This document shows positions 41,404 through 51,650 of a stretch of 64,000 bases of DNA, one piece after another. A model generated the notes under the pieces. It saw only the letters and a program-made list of their open reading frames with translations. It was not told where the DNA came from and did not search any database. A program made the position numbers and the translations under genes. Location of the stretch: the NCBI GenBank assembly GCA_039621445.1, contig CP154956.1, positions 17,675,562 through 17,739,561 on the forward strand, written 5' to 3'. The number at the start of each line of letters is the position of its first letter. Within the stretch, counting starts at the first letter, position 1. This DNA comes from Euglena gracilis (lineage: Eukaryota; Euglenida; Euglenophyceae; Euglenales).

Positions 41404-42520
41404 TCAGTCCACCCCAGACCTGGCGGCCCACCACCTTTCACCAACCCACTAATCTGTCAACATAACACCGGCCACTCCCACCATTCAGAATGCATCGCAC
41501 ACACACAACATTTACACACTACACATCCACACCCCTGTAAGTCATTTCTTTTCTTTGGAGACGTTTTGTGCGCGCAATTGCGCAAGTCAACAAGGACACG
41601 GGATCATAACAATCCATAGCTGTACCCCGCCTGGTCATCCGCCATGTAGGTTAACTCCAGGCAAGGGAACAGCAATCAAGTATCACCATATGGCCGTAAC
41701 CACCCCATACGGCACGCACACACTCGCAAATTGGTTGCCAGCATGACATCTCCGGAGTCACAACATCTCCAGCAGTCATACACATCAGACCCCCTTCCGC
41801 TCCGCTAAGTAACCGATAACGTCCAAAGTGTTTCATTGGTCACACAACACCCACTAGGTAGCCGCACAACAAAAAGCAACAAATTGTGCGCGCAATTGCG
41901 CAAGTAAAGCGGTGCCACTTTTCATCACTGACACAAATCTGGGGCGTCACAAACTCATTCTCAGTAACTCAATTCATAATTGAGGCAACAATCGTTTGAT
42001 GCGCGCAGTTGCGCAAGTGTGCAATGCGCCATAAGTAAATTTCTGTTGAACATCAATTAGAAGGTTCCAATTCATCGGGCATTTCTTCACCCTTGTTCAG
42101 GACAGGGGGTGTCACACCCCTCTTCGGACACACTCAATTCCATCGTACTACGCAATCGGTGGCACCCAACACACCCTCGCAACAATTCTCAAATTCATCA
42201 AGGGTGTCCAGTTTCATCGTCAGCCAAACCATTGCCATCCACAGGACACATTTGGACACCCAAAAGTCCAAAACCGTACGCCGCCAGATCTGGCCAGGTG
42301 TGCTTGCCGCGGGCAGCTGGGGTAGAAGTGGGTGTAGATACGTGCCCCGCGGGCAGCGTGAAAGAAAGCAGCTGTGGAGAGGGACAGGTACGAAATTTCA
42401 CACGTCCGTCCGTTCGCGAAGTCCAGTTAGGACTTTGTATTTGAAGGGGTTCGAATTGCCCAGCCCTAACGAGTTCCGTTCGTGATCACAAATTTTTTTT
42501 TTGGGTGTCAGGGTACAGGG
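41404..42520. promoter_or_regulatory. Right flank of element B, upstream of gene 1
   Basis: About 1.1 kb of non-coding, mixed-composition DNA 5' of the transposase-like gene, with palindromes at 41,569, 41,884 and 42,000. It must hold the promoter of gene 1 if the gene is expressed, but no core element could be recognised. Confidence 0.35.
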
Positions 42521-42831
42521 CAGGCTTGTGCTTAGTCGGGTGCCTACCCCACGGGGGGGGGGGGTGGGTGCTAGGGGCAGGCACCCCATAGCACCCGATC
42601 CGACCCCCCCCCCGGGGGGGGTAGGGTTTTGGGGGGTGCCTGCCCCTAGCAGGCACCCCCCTCCGGCCCCGGCGCCGAAGGCGCCGGGGGCCCGGAAAAG
42701 GCCATTTTCAATGAAAATTTTCTGGGTCCGGCCCGGACCCCTATCCCCCCCGGGGGGGGGGAGGCCTGCTAGGGGCAGGCACCCTATAGCACCCACCCCC
42801 CCTCCCCCCCCGGTTGGTAAGCACAAGCATG
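42521..42831. mobile_element. hAT MITE inserted in element B
   Basis: Begins CAGGCTTGTGCTTAGTCGG and ends TAAGCACAAGCATG, with a perfect 8-bp duplication GTACAGGG (42,513-42,520 and 42,832-42,839). Nearly identical to 30,313-30,614. It entered after element B was in place or moved with it. Confidence 0.93.
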
Positions 42832-43524
42832 GTACAGGGTCCCAGGGTTTACAAAAAAAGTGGTACATTTGCGCAATTGCGCAAATCCAACGGAAAAAAG
42901 CTTAAGTGCGAATTCGGCCGCCTAAGTGGGGGCATTTAGCTGCCTCATACCAGTCACCGGATTTTTGTGGATGCATTGGTGCAGACAGCCCCCTTTTGTG
43001 TTCAAGGAATGATGGCATTGCGCACCAAAGCCAATGCAACCGACAGTGTGGTCTAGCACAGTGGCATGTGCGTCCCAGAAGCCACAGCGTTGCCCGGCGT
43101 ACCCCTGGGTTCATGATGTTTGGGAAGCCTTTGTTGTGGGAAGCCTTGTTTTGAGGTAGGTGGTAGGGTTGGTGGGTACGACCTTGCTCCCCCCCCCCGT
43201 GGAAGTAAGGTGGTGGGGGGGGTCCGGAACACGTCTCCAGATGTTGGGAGCGGCCCCCCTTGGTGTGTTCTGAAAACAGCAGAAAACATTTTCTTGCCCC
43301 TCACTTTTTCATCAAATGGCACATTTTTGAATGTTTTGGTGTTTTCCACATGAAAAGTGTTCAAAAACATTCAAAAAACGAGCACTTTGGTCTTTCTTTT
43401 CGAAGAAAAAATGGGGGATTTTTCAACAAGTTTGGCCTGGTATCCGGCCCTTTAGCTGTCCACAGAACCGAATTTTTCCGGCGGCCCCTTACCGTTTTGA
43501 GGCAAGCGGGAGGGGGGTCCGCAC

Positions 43525-44712
43525 CCCCCTATTAGGGGTTCCCATACGTCCAAGCACGTAGAGTAAAAATGACCGAAAATGGCCGAAAATGGCCGAAACT
43601 GGCCGAAAATGAGAAAAAATTTGTTGCAAATTTTTTTCGAATTTTTTTTGCCTAACAGTTTCTTTTTCCCTGAGGGGCAATTTTCAGTGCAACTGATTCT
43701 TGTCTCTGTGCAGCCTCTCTTCTTTTGTTATTATGCCTGGCCCTGCAACACATCCTGCTCAAAGAACCACCTCCGAAAGGGTTATTTGGGCCAAAGCTGA
43801 TATTTTGATGGCATTTCAGAAAAAAATTGGTGACAAGGACGATGCTGGCAATTTTTTTTGTATATTTTGAAGAATTAAAAACCCATTTTTGGAATAATTT
43901 CTCCACAAATTTCCAACATTACTCCCATGTTGGCCATTTTGGATCAATTTTTGCTAATTTTGGTGATATTTTGCTATTTGGTGATATTTTACTGATTTGG
44001 CAAATATTGAGCTAATTTGGGTCAATATGAGCACATATGGCATTTTGTGCCATTTTGGTGATTTTGGGTTATTTTTCAAAATTTTGTGGACATTGTTGGC
44101 GTTTTTTGGGCAAGTTTAGGTTATTTGAAGCAATTTTAGGTCATTTGGATTGCTTTTTGGGGCTTTTTGGGGTCAATTTTAGGTTTTTTGTGGTCATTTT
44201 TTTGGGTTTCTGTGGTCATTTTGCTAGGTTGGGAGCCAGTGGATGCAGTGGTTACAGATACTGGACAAGATGCAATGGATGATGCAGACAATGCTGAACA
44301 AGATGCAGACTGAACAAGATGTTGACACTGGACAAGATGCAGATGCTGTATGAGATGCAGATGCTGAACAAGATGCAGATGCTGGACAAGATGCAGATAT
44401 TGGACAAGATGCAGACGTTGTTCAAGATGCAGAGTCAAAGAGTTTTTTGTTGCAAGGTTTTGGGAATAAGCTTCTTTTTTCCTGCCAGAGAGGCTCTTGT
44501 CCACTTTGGTCTTTTTTTTGCTGGGGGTTTTTGGGACGCTTCAAATATGTGAACCTGCACCTTCTCCAGCATCTGCATCTTGACCAGTATCTGTATCTTG
44601 TTCAGCATCTGCATCTTCTCCAGTGTTGACATCTTGTCCAGTGTCCTATAGTTGACCCCCAGATTATCGCCATTTTCGGCCATTTTCGGCCATTTTTTCC
44701 TATAGGTGGGGG
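43525..44712. mobile_element. Foldback-like element with minisatellite arms
   Basis: The ends CCCCCCTATTAGG and CCTATAGGTGGGGGG are imperfect inverted repeats, with AATGGCCGAAA repeats just inside the left end and their complement just inside the right. Inside are an AT-rich core (43,857-44,225) and an 18-base GATGCAGATGCTGGACAA minisatellite in both orientations. The core resembles 46,150-46,435. Confidence 0.55.
44262..44645. repeat. 18-base minisatellite in inverted arrangement
   Basis: About nine units of GATGCAGATGCTGGACAA-type sequence at 44,262-44,435. The reverse complement (CAGCATCTGCATCTTG) recurs at 44,560-44,645, so the two can fold into a hairpin around about 125 bp. Confidence 0.85.
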
Positions 44713-44889
44713 GTAAAGCTGCCTTAAAATTCATTCATACCAACAACACATTTTGATGATTCAGTCAACATGAAAGCAGTCGTGACAAGCTAACGCATCC
44801 AAGGAGGTCCGTTTGGAATGGGTGCTCAGGGATTAAAGAGGTAGGTGCTTGCATACGTCCCTGACTGGGTCGCAGGGCTGGTGGCTGCA

Positions 44890-45360
44890 GTTCTTCAACG
44901 TCGGTGACATGCACCGCATTGCTCAGTGCACCTTCTGGTGGAGACTCAAAGGGTTTCGCTTTGCGACCAACCCCAACTGGCAATGGAATTTGGTGTCTCC
45001 GACGGCGGCTTCGACCTCGCACCAAGTTCGTGCTCGACCGACAGGCAGGTGGCTGGGAGGGTGGCCGGGATGACCATCAGCTGACCAGAGGTGTGAAGTT
45101 GCTGGACAGAGTCAGGGTACTGAACGCCACAGTACCGACGCTTCTGTTTGAGGGCGACCCCCACCAAATTTGCAGGGATCATGAAAGCCAAAGGCCAAAG
45201 TGACAGGTCATCGTCAGACATTTCCAAAATGCTTCGGGACCGATCGTTGGGCTGATTACATGGCGTGCCCGCCTTCAATAACTCGCTCAAGTGGGCAGTA
45301 ACCCTCCTGGGATGGTTTCTGGGTGGGTGGGTTGGCACCATTGGCCCCCCCCCCCCCCCC
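44890..45360 (-). CDS. Possible exon, unknown
   Basis: The - strand frame is open for 145 codons and reads RSRSILEMSDDDLSLWPLAF, then an aliphatic stretch, in a protein-like manner. A + strand frame over part of it (44,849-45,073) is also open. No family recognised; it may be a transposon protein fragment. Confidence 0.2.
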
Positions 45361-45792
45361 GGGTTGTGCCGTGGGTCAGTCATCCAAGGCCAGAATGTTC
45401 TTCAAGGAGGTTCAGCCGATTTTTAGGTGGGTTTCGGGTGTGTGGATGGACGTACAGGGGGTGCTTGAGTGTGTTTTTTTTAAATAGTGGGTTTGGGTCT
45501 GGGAAAAGTATCCCCTGCCTCACGTATTTTTTTTTTTAAAGGTTGAAGTAGGGTGAGCAGGATTGCCGGCCCCCCTCCCCTGGGGGGTCCCCCAAGGGCT
45601 TTGTCGGTTGGTCCCCCGCCAGAGGCGGAGTTGTGCTTATTTTTGGGGATTTTTTTTTGTCCCCAAAACTGAACCCCAAAAGTGGGTCCCCTAGACCTCC
45701 CTCCCCCCCAGGGGGTACCCTTTGGGTGGGTTGCAGGCACCTACGGCCTGCCACCCGTAGGTGCCTGCCACCCTACGGGCAGGCACCTACGG

Positions 45793-46611
45793 CCCGACCA
45801 GGGCCGACCAGGGCCGACCAGGGCCGACCAGGGCCGACCAGGGCCGACTATGATTTTCAGGACCCCCGAGGTGGGGGTTCCGACCAGGGCCGACCAGGGC
45901 CGACCAGGGCCGACCAGGGCCGACCAGGGCCGACTTGCATGTGGTTGGCCGACCGAAGGGGAATGGATGAAGGAATTCGGCAGCTTTCCCTCTGGAACAA
46001 GCCCTGATGCTGGGCGATGCTGGGCGATGCTGGGCGATGCAGGGCGATGTTGGGTGATGCTGGATTTTTGGAGATTTCTGGGTTCCGATGCTGGGCGATG
46101 CTGGGCGATGCAGGGTGTTGCTGGGTGATGCTGGGTGATGCTGGCATTTTTTTTGTATATTTTGAAGAAATTTTGGATAATTTTCTCACAAATCTCCAGT
46201 TTTACACCCATTTTGGCCAGTTTTTGCTAATTTGGGGGCTATTTGTCACCGATTTGGCAAATATTGGGCCAATTTGGGTCAATCTGAGCATTTTTTTTAT
46301 GGCATTTTGGCCATTTTGCGCCCTTTTGGTAATTTTGGGTCATTTTTCACAATCTTTTGTGGATTTTGTTGGCGTTTTTGGGTAATTTTTGGTTATTTCA
46401 AGCAATTTTAGGTCATTTTGGTTGCTTTTGGGGAGCCAATGGAGGCCTTATGGGGTACTTCCTTTTGATCTTGGCGAGACAATTCAGAAAATCATTGCAT
46501 CCCTTCACATTTTTTCTGTGAAGGATACCCCCACCTATTGCCGACTATTTGCCGACCAGGCCGACCAGGGCCGACCAGGGCCGACCAGGGCCGACCAGGG
46601 CCGACCAGAGC
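45793..46611. repeat. GGGCCGACCA and GATGCTGGGC 10-base arrays around an AT-rich core
   Basis: GGGCCGACCA arrays occur at 45,793-45,849, 45,881-45,933 and 46,553-46,611, all in the same orientation. GATGCTGGGC arrays lie at 46,007-46,060 and 46,087-46,145. The AT-rich core 46,150-46,435 (starting TGTATATTTTGAAGAA) is homologous to 43,857-44,225. Two unrelated 10-mer families in one element is unusual. Confidence 0.85.
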
Positions 46612-46689
46612 ACCAAAATGGGAAGTGACCATAGGTGCCTGGTGGGTGGGCCACCCCTCCCCCACTCTTAAAAAAACCACCCTCCCTAC

Positions 46690-46950
46690 GCAATGTGTTG
46701 GGCCCCGTACCGGTCAAGAACACGGAGAAGATTGGGGCGGCGTCACGGCTCCTGCAGCTGGGCCGGAATGGCGACGACGGGGCCTCCCATTCCGGCCCAC
46801 GCCCAGCTGCAGGACCCGATCGCCACGGAGCTCGCGGTCTGCGTCCTCCACGGCGTGGAGCTGACGAGGAAGACGGAGCGGTACGTCACCCACAACCCCA
46901 AACACCGGGCGGTGTTTGAGCTGCTCACCAGTAGCCCATTCTCGAGTCTG
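46690..46950 (+). CDS. Exon(s) of an unidentified gene
   Basis: Third positions are nearly all G or C in the frame QLQDPIATELAVCVLHGVEL, then TRKTERYVTHNPKHRAVFEL, so this is real coding sequence. A second coding-like stretch (PVKNTEKIGAASRLLQLGRN) precedes it in another frame. The frames meet at a 66-bp imperfect hairpin (46,750-46,815) whose arms are CCTGCAGCTGGGCCGGAATG and its complement. I recognise no family. A GTGTGAG donor-like site lies near 46,966. Confidence 0.55.
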
Positions 46951-47011
46951 TGTGTGCGAGGAGTGTGAGTTGTGTGAGTAATATGAGCAGTGTGAGTGTA
47001 TGAGTGAGAGT

Positions 47012-47259
47012 CAGAGGTTTTCTTAAAAAGTTTTATGGCCCGGGGGGAGGGGTGGTGGGTGCTGGCCGAGCCTCCTGGGGTGGGTGGGGGTCGGGCTGGG
47101 TGGATACCCTGCCGGAGGCGTGGTTTTCTTCTATTTTCAGCGCTTCGCACCAAAAATATTCTTTTTGGCACCCAAAATGACCCCCCAAAAGTGGGTCCCC
47201 CTCCCCCCCAGGGGGTGGGGTGGGTGGGTCCGGACCCCCCCGTCCTAAAACAACCTCTG
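47012..47259. mobile_element. hAT MITE, 248 bp
   Basis: Begins CAGAGGTTTTCTTAAAAAG and ends AAACAACCTCTG, with a perfect 8-bp duplication GTGAGAGT (47,004-47,011 and 47,260-47,267). It lies just downstream of the 46.7-kb exon, probably in the next intron. Confidence 0.9.
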
Positions 47260-47732
47260 GTGAGAGTACGGTGGTGTGGTGCAACATTGCACAACACACA
47301 TGGATGAAAATGGATGGTGATCCCATCCACGGGGGGGGGGGAGGGTTGGGCCAAATCTACCCACTGACTTTTTCTTTCCACGCCCCGGACCCTTTTAAGG
47401 AGTTTTTTTTTGGCCGATTTTGGTGTTTTAATCCATTCGGCATTTCGAGTTGCCTAACTCGGGATTTTTATTTATTTTTTGGGTTTGGTGATTTTGAGTG
47501 GGTTATTTGGGTCAGAGGAGTTGGGTTTCTGCTTCCAACCCAACGTGAGCCTATTGATGCAGAGCCCCTCCCTGTTGACGATTCCGATCGCATCTTGGTC
47601 TTATTAGATCGGCACAGACGAGGTGGCTGTGCTTGAAAAATGGAAAATGACAAAGACCCCGCCCTTCTGTTTTCCAGGTTGTTTTCCAGCGGCACACCAA
47701 AACTATTAAAAGCCACAAAATTACACATACGG

Positions 47733-48053
47733 CGCAAAGTGGGGCCCCCATACCTGGGGTATGGGGGTGGTATGGGGTATGGGGTATGGGGTATGGGGGA
47801 CAAAGGTGAGGTTTATTTTTTTGCCGGGGGGTCCGGGGGGGGGGCGGGAACCCCCCCGGGCACTCGAACAGTTTCACACGTTGCGCGATTAGCTTGCAAA
47901 AGAGGTCCGTGATTAAGATGAGGTTTATTTTGAGGGTTATTGGGGTATGGGGTGTGGGGTATGGGGTATGGGGTATGGGGTATGGGGTATGGGGTATGGG
48001 GTATGGGGTATGGGGTATGGGGTATGGGGGTCGTATGGGGGCCCCACTTTGTG
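47733..48053. repeat. GGGGTAT arrays between inverted repeats
   Basis: GCAAAGTGGGGCCCCCATAC at the left and its complement GTATGGGGGCCCCACTTTG at the right enclose two arrays of the 7-mer GGGGTAT (47,753-47,800 and 47,937-48,030). The interior between the arrays is ordinary sequence. It looks like a small foldback element; no clean target duplication was seen. Confidence 0.75.
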
Positions 48054-48742
48054 CCATGACTCCAAAACTAGTGATCAAGTCACCACAAAGCATCAGATCA
48101 TGGGGAAGGGTCGCTTGAGCTCAAGCGGACCCTTCGAGGGGATGCAGAAAGAATGTGGATGTCCGTTAGTTATGGCATATTCAATTCTCACAATCTCTCC
48201 ATCGTGATGGCAGCATTCGTTCTCAACCAAAATTTGTTATTTGTGGACCCGTTGTCGATGAGACCCAGAAAAACGCCAAAAAAGAATACCAAGGCGTGCG
48301 CATAATCTGATACATTGCTCAGGTTTCAAACCCAATTTCATTCGGCTTCAAAACAAGGCTCACACCACGATGCGCAACAGGCTGGTATTTTGTGTTCACG
48401 AAACCTTCACAGGGCTGTGCTGCCCACACCCCCTATTCCAAGTGTCCCCCTTACACAGGGATGTATGGGTGCCTCCACTTCTGTGGCGTTCGAGACAATG
48501 TGCCCTCCCTGAGACTAAACACCCCCAGAATGTTTAACACGGACCAAAATATGTATTTTTTGTACTTTTCGTACAAAGAATTTTCCAGTGCGGGGCGCTC
48601 TATGAAGAACAGAATTGGCCCAAACCCCTATCAAATTAGGAATATGTGCCCTTGGTGTCATGCGATGTGTGGCAGGTGTTTGCATGCATGTTGTGCGTTA
48701 TTCCCCAGACGGTTTTGGACAATTTCTTGATGTTGCATGGAA

Positions 48743-49125
48743 CTGGCTGAATTTTAAGGGGAGGCCAACCCCACCCCCAGGGGGTGCCTCCACAAACAAG
48801 CTCCGGCCACCTCCACAAACCACAGACAGACAGAAGGGCCAGAGGCGGAAAACAGCGCCAGGCCAGAAGAGGGGATGAAGGGCAGCAGACACACAGCCGA
48901 AGTGTACACAGGGGGATGCCTGCCTGGGCAGGCACTCCATGGCACCCAGATCAGACCGGGGGGTAGGGCACATGGCGGCATTTCTGGTGCCGAGGGCACA
49001 GAAACCCAGGAAAGTGCATTTTTTTCTGCGCTTTTTGGCCCGCCACCAGGCAGGCACTGACCCAGAGGGGGCACACCCCAGGGCACTCCGAGACTCCCGA
49101 TCGTTGGTTAGGTGAATTAGGCCTG
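48743..49125. mobile_element. hAT MITE, CAGGCTGAATTTTAAG family, with nested block
   Basis: Starts CTGGCTGAATTTTAAGG and ends GGTGAATTAGGCCTG; flanks GCATGGAA and ACATGGAA match at 7 of 8. An internal block (about 48,800-48,905; ACAGACAGACAGAAGGGCCA) resembles 2,260-2,310, indicating a nested fragment. Confidence 0.75.
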
Positions 49126-49479
49126 ACATGGAATTCTCCGCCAGGCATCTCATGCACGCCTGCCCCACCCGTTGACTCTGTTCTCTCAACCCTGAGCCAC
49201 TCGCTCATCGCGTGGGCAGGATGTCGTCGTTGCATTTGCTGTCGGTTTCCTCTGTTTTCATTCGGTGAAGTGTGTGTGGAGGCGCCTCCAGCCCAAGTAT
49301 CCATGCTGCCCTTAAAATTGGGACCCCAGAGTTTTCCCGCCGCGATTACCCACTCAGAGTTTTTCCCGGAGCTTTTTTCCAATCCAGCCTTGATGGAGGA
49401 GGAGCGATCGGGACCCGCCAGGGTGGGTTTCACGAATTTCGATACAGCTGTCCCAGACCCCTCCTGTCAGCAATCCCTA

Positions 49480-49790
49480 GACAGGATCTTACCCTCCCCC
49501 CCCCCCGGGAAACTGTCATGTCATGCCGCAGAAACCTGTAGGTCGGGTCCCTCGTACCGGCCACACGTCCTATGGGAAGTTGTCAGGGTCCCCGGTACCG
49601 TCCAACTTGTCAGGGTCATTTTTCATTGACTTTCCCTTGAAATGCCCTACCCGGGAAACTGTCAGGGTCCCGCCCAGGAAACTGTCAGGGTCCGGTACCG
49701 GCCAACCTGTCATGATAGGAAGTTGTCAGGGTCCCCGGTACTGGCCAACCTGTCAGGTGACAGTTTCCCGGGGGGGGGGGGGTAGGTAAG
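49480..49790. mobile_element. Inverted-repeat element with GGGAAACTGTCA arms
   Basis: CTTACCC, C-run, GGGAAACTGTCATG at the left; GGTGACAGTTTCCC, G-run, GGTAGGTAAG at the right. Interior units GTCAGGGTCCCCGGTAC and GGCCAACCTGTCA repeat four to six times. Sister of 11,085-11,425. Confidence 0.65.
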
Positions 49791-49799
49791 CACTAAACC

Positions 49800-50400
49800 C
49801 ACCCAGGAAGGAGGGAGGGAGGGCTTCTTCTTGGAATTTGTGCCAAAAAAGGAGATCCACTCTGAACGACATTTTGGCCCATGGATGTGACACCTATCTG
49901 CACCCGAGGGGCCATTTGGGGAGAGAGGATGGCGGAAGAGGGTTGTCAAGTGGTTGTGCCTCTTGGATCAGGCTTCTGCTTTAGAGGCTAGTCCAGAATT
50001 GGTTTGTGGAATTTCTAATGGATCCTTGCCTGGGAGGGGGGGTCTCCTAGCAGGGCCAGCCAGTGTAAAAAATTACCCACCGACGATATGAACGACCCTA
50101 ATTTTTTGACCCCCAAACCTGACAAAAATTCCCATTTTTTTGGCAATTTGGGATGTCTTTCACAAATCGGCACAAATCCAAATAATCCACATTAATCAGA
50201 TCCAAACAGTACAATCAATCAGCACAAATCAACATATTAAGAACCCCATTTCCACCTCAGCGCACAACGACCGAGGATTTTTTCCCATTTGAGGACCCCC
50301 CCCCCCTCCCCCGGGGGGTGATGCTAGCGGTTTTTTTTTCACATGGGCAGCAAAATGGCTAGCCAGTGGCCCCCAGGGTTCTGAAGTTCAAGCCTGTCGG
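49800..50400. other. Stretch without a recognised gene
   Basis: Mixed-composition DNA with a C-run near 50,298. No exon or repeat family assigned. Confidence 0.4.
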
Positions 50401-50403
50401 GAT

Positions 50404-51650
50404 ATGCTGAGCTTCCGTTTCGGAATCACCTCGGGTGTCGAGCTTTGGTATGCTTCCCAACCGTGTGCTAAGGTTTCTGTCGAGGACACATCATGCCCGG
50501 AGCTGGCCACAGAGCCAGCGCCTCCCTCGGAGGCCCCCCGCCATCCCTGCCTGCCTTCAGGCCCCCCAGCTGGATTCAGCCAACGGACACCAAGACTGCT
50601 TGTACGAGGCATTTGCTTTCTACCATGGTGACTTGTCTCAGCCCCCCCCCCCCCCAGAAGAGCATAGATGCATCGAATGGGCTGCCCTACCGCCGAGTGT
50701 ATTTCTTTGCTTGATTTGCAATGGCTCAACAATTTCTTTTTATTTGATTCGACTCGGGATTGGGTGTGATTGTTAAGGGAAACCAGGTCGTCATCGTGTC
50801 AGGTTTCCACCCAAGAAGCTTTGAAACTGCTGAGTTGTAGTTGTAGTTGCAGTTATGCCACGGAGTTGTAGTTTTCGGGTCAGATGTTTGTCAAGAGCAA
50901 CAGGTGTGTGCGCATCATTTGGCATTACTGTGAAATTTCAGTTTGGGACGCAATACTGTCTTTGCCCCTTGGCAGGTGGGAAGCATCTATCATTAAAGAG
51001 AGCTTTGGGGGACCCCCCAAACACATCCAAGACCATGCAGCCGACCAAGAAAATTATGCCTCCCCCTGATTTTTAGCTCCCCTTTGAAGGCGCAATGAGT
51101 TGAGGTAGGAGAAACCATTTCCTGAAAATAATTTTCAGCGGGACAGTGACAAGAAATCCTGTTTACTTGGATTTTTCAGGACCAAAAACATCAGCCATTT
51201 TGCACCAAATTTCATCTGGTGTGAAGCATCCCCGTTTATTGAGAGCTGATGATTTGGAATCAGGTCAGTCAAGAAAAATCCAAATCAAACCCCCCTCCTT
51301 ACATCATGAACCAGAAGGCAAAAGCACATTTTCGCCAGAGGTGGAGCTTGATGACTTGCTGAAACAAAGCAAACTCAGAAGCAAGTGACACGCATACACA
51401 AACCACGTGACCCTCCCCCAAAACCCCCCAAAAAGGCTAAAAAGTGCAATTTTGGGCCCTGTTGAGCATTTTTTTCCCTTCAAAATGATAAAAATTTCAG
51501 GGAGCCTTTTTGGCCTTGGCAAACATTCCGGGCCAGCATTTTGTGCAAGACCAGACACTGGCCACTTCGGCCGTCTCTATTGAGGTGGAGGGTCGACCCG
51601 GCCTTGGCCAGGCTTCACTGTGGTCTTCCCCTCTGGGGATGCTTCCGCAC
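50404..51650 (+). CDS. Possible exons of an unidentified protein
   Basis: Three or four protein-like segments follow each other on the + strand: ANGHQDCLYEAFAFYHGD (about 50,530-50,630), MFVKSNRCVRIIWHYCEISV to a stop (50,884-51,069), SGPKTSAILHQISSGVKHPR to LLKQSKLRSK (51,178-51,388) and NIPGQHFVQDQTLATSAVSI (51,515-51,640). Some are preceded by TTTTTCAG-like acceptors. Moderate GC. I recognise no domain; they could be remains of a transposon protein. Confidence 0.25.

Larger units (their letters stand above)
31634..42926. mobile_element. Element B: 11.3-kb transposon with CTTAGG ends and two genes
   Basis: The left end reads CTTAGGCGGCC, TAATTCGCACTTAAG. The right end, reverse-complemented, reads CTTAGGCGGCC, GAATTCGCACTTAAG. 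It is flanked by TGGGG on both sides (31,629-31,633 and 42,927-42,931). About 24 palindromes of the GATGCGCGCAATTGCGCAAA type lie in introns and flanks. Two multi-exon genes occupy 33.07-41.40 kb on the - strand: a transposase-like gene upstream and a ParB-like gene downstream. A hAT MITE has inserted near the right end (42,521-42,831). It is the probable autonomous or once-autonomous relative of elements A and C. Confidence 0.88.

Noticed and set aside
31634-42926. Polinton or Maverick, or an integrated virus
   Set aside because: No DNA polymerase B, retroviral-type integrase, packaging ATPase, protease or capsid-like sequence was seen; the flank is 5 bp and the ends start CTTAGG and not AG.
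47753-48030. Interstitial telomere repeats
   Set aside because: GGGGTAT is not a telomere unit known to me and it is enclosed by inverted repeats as a small element; kept only as a low-interest finding.
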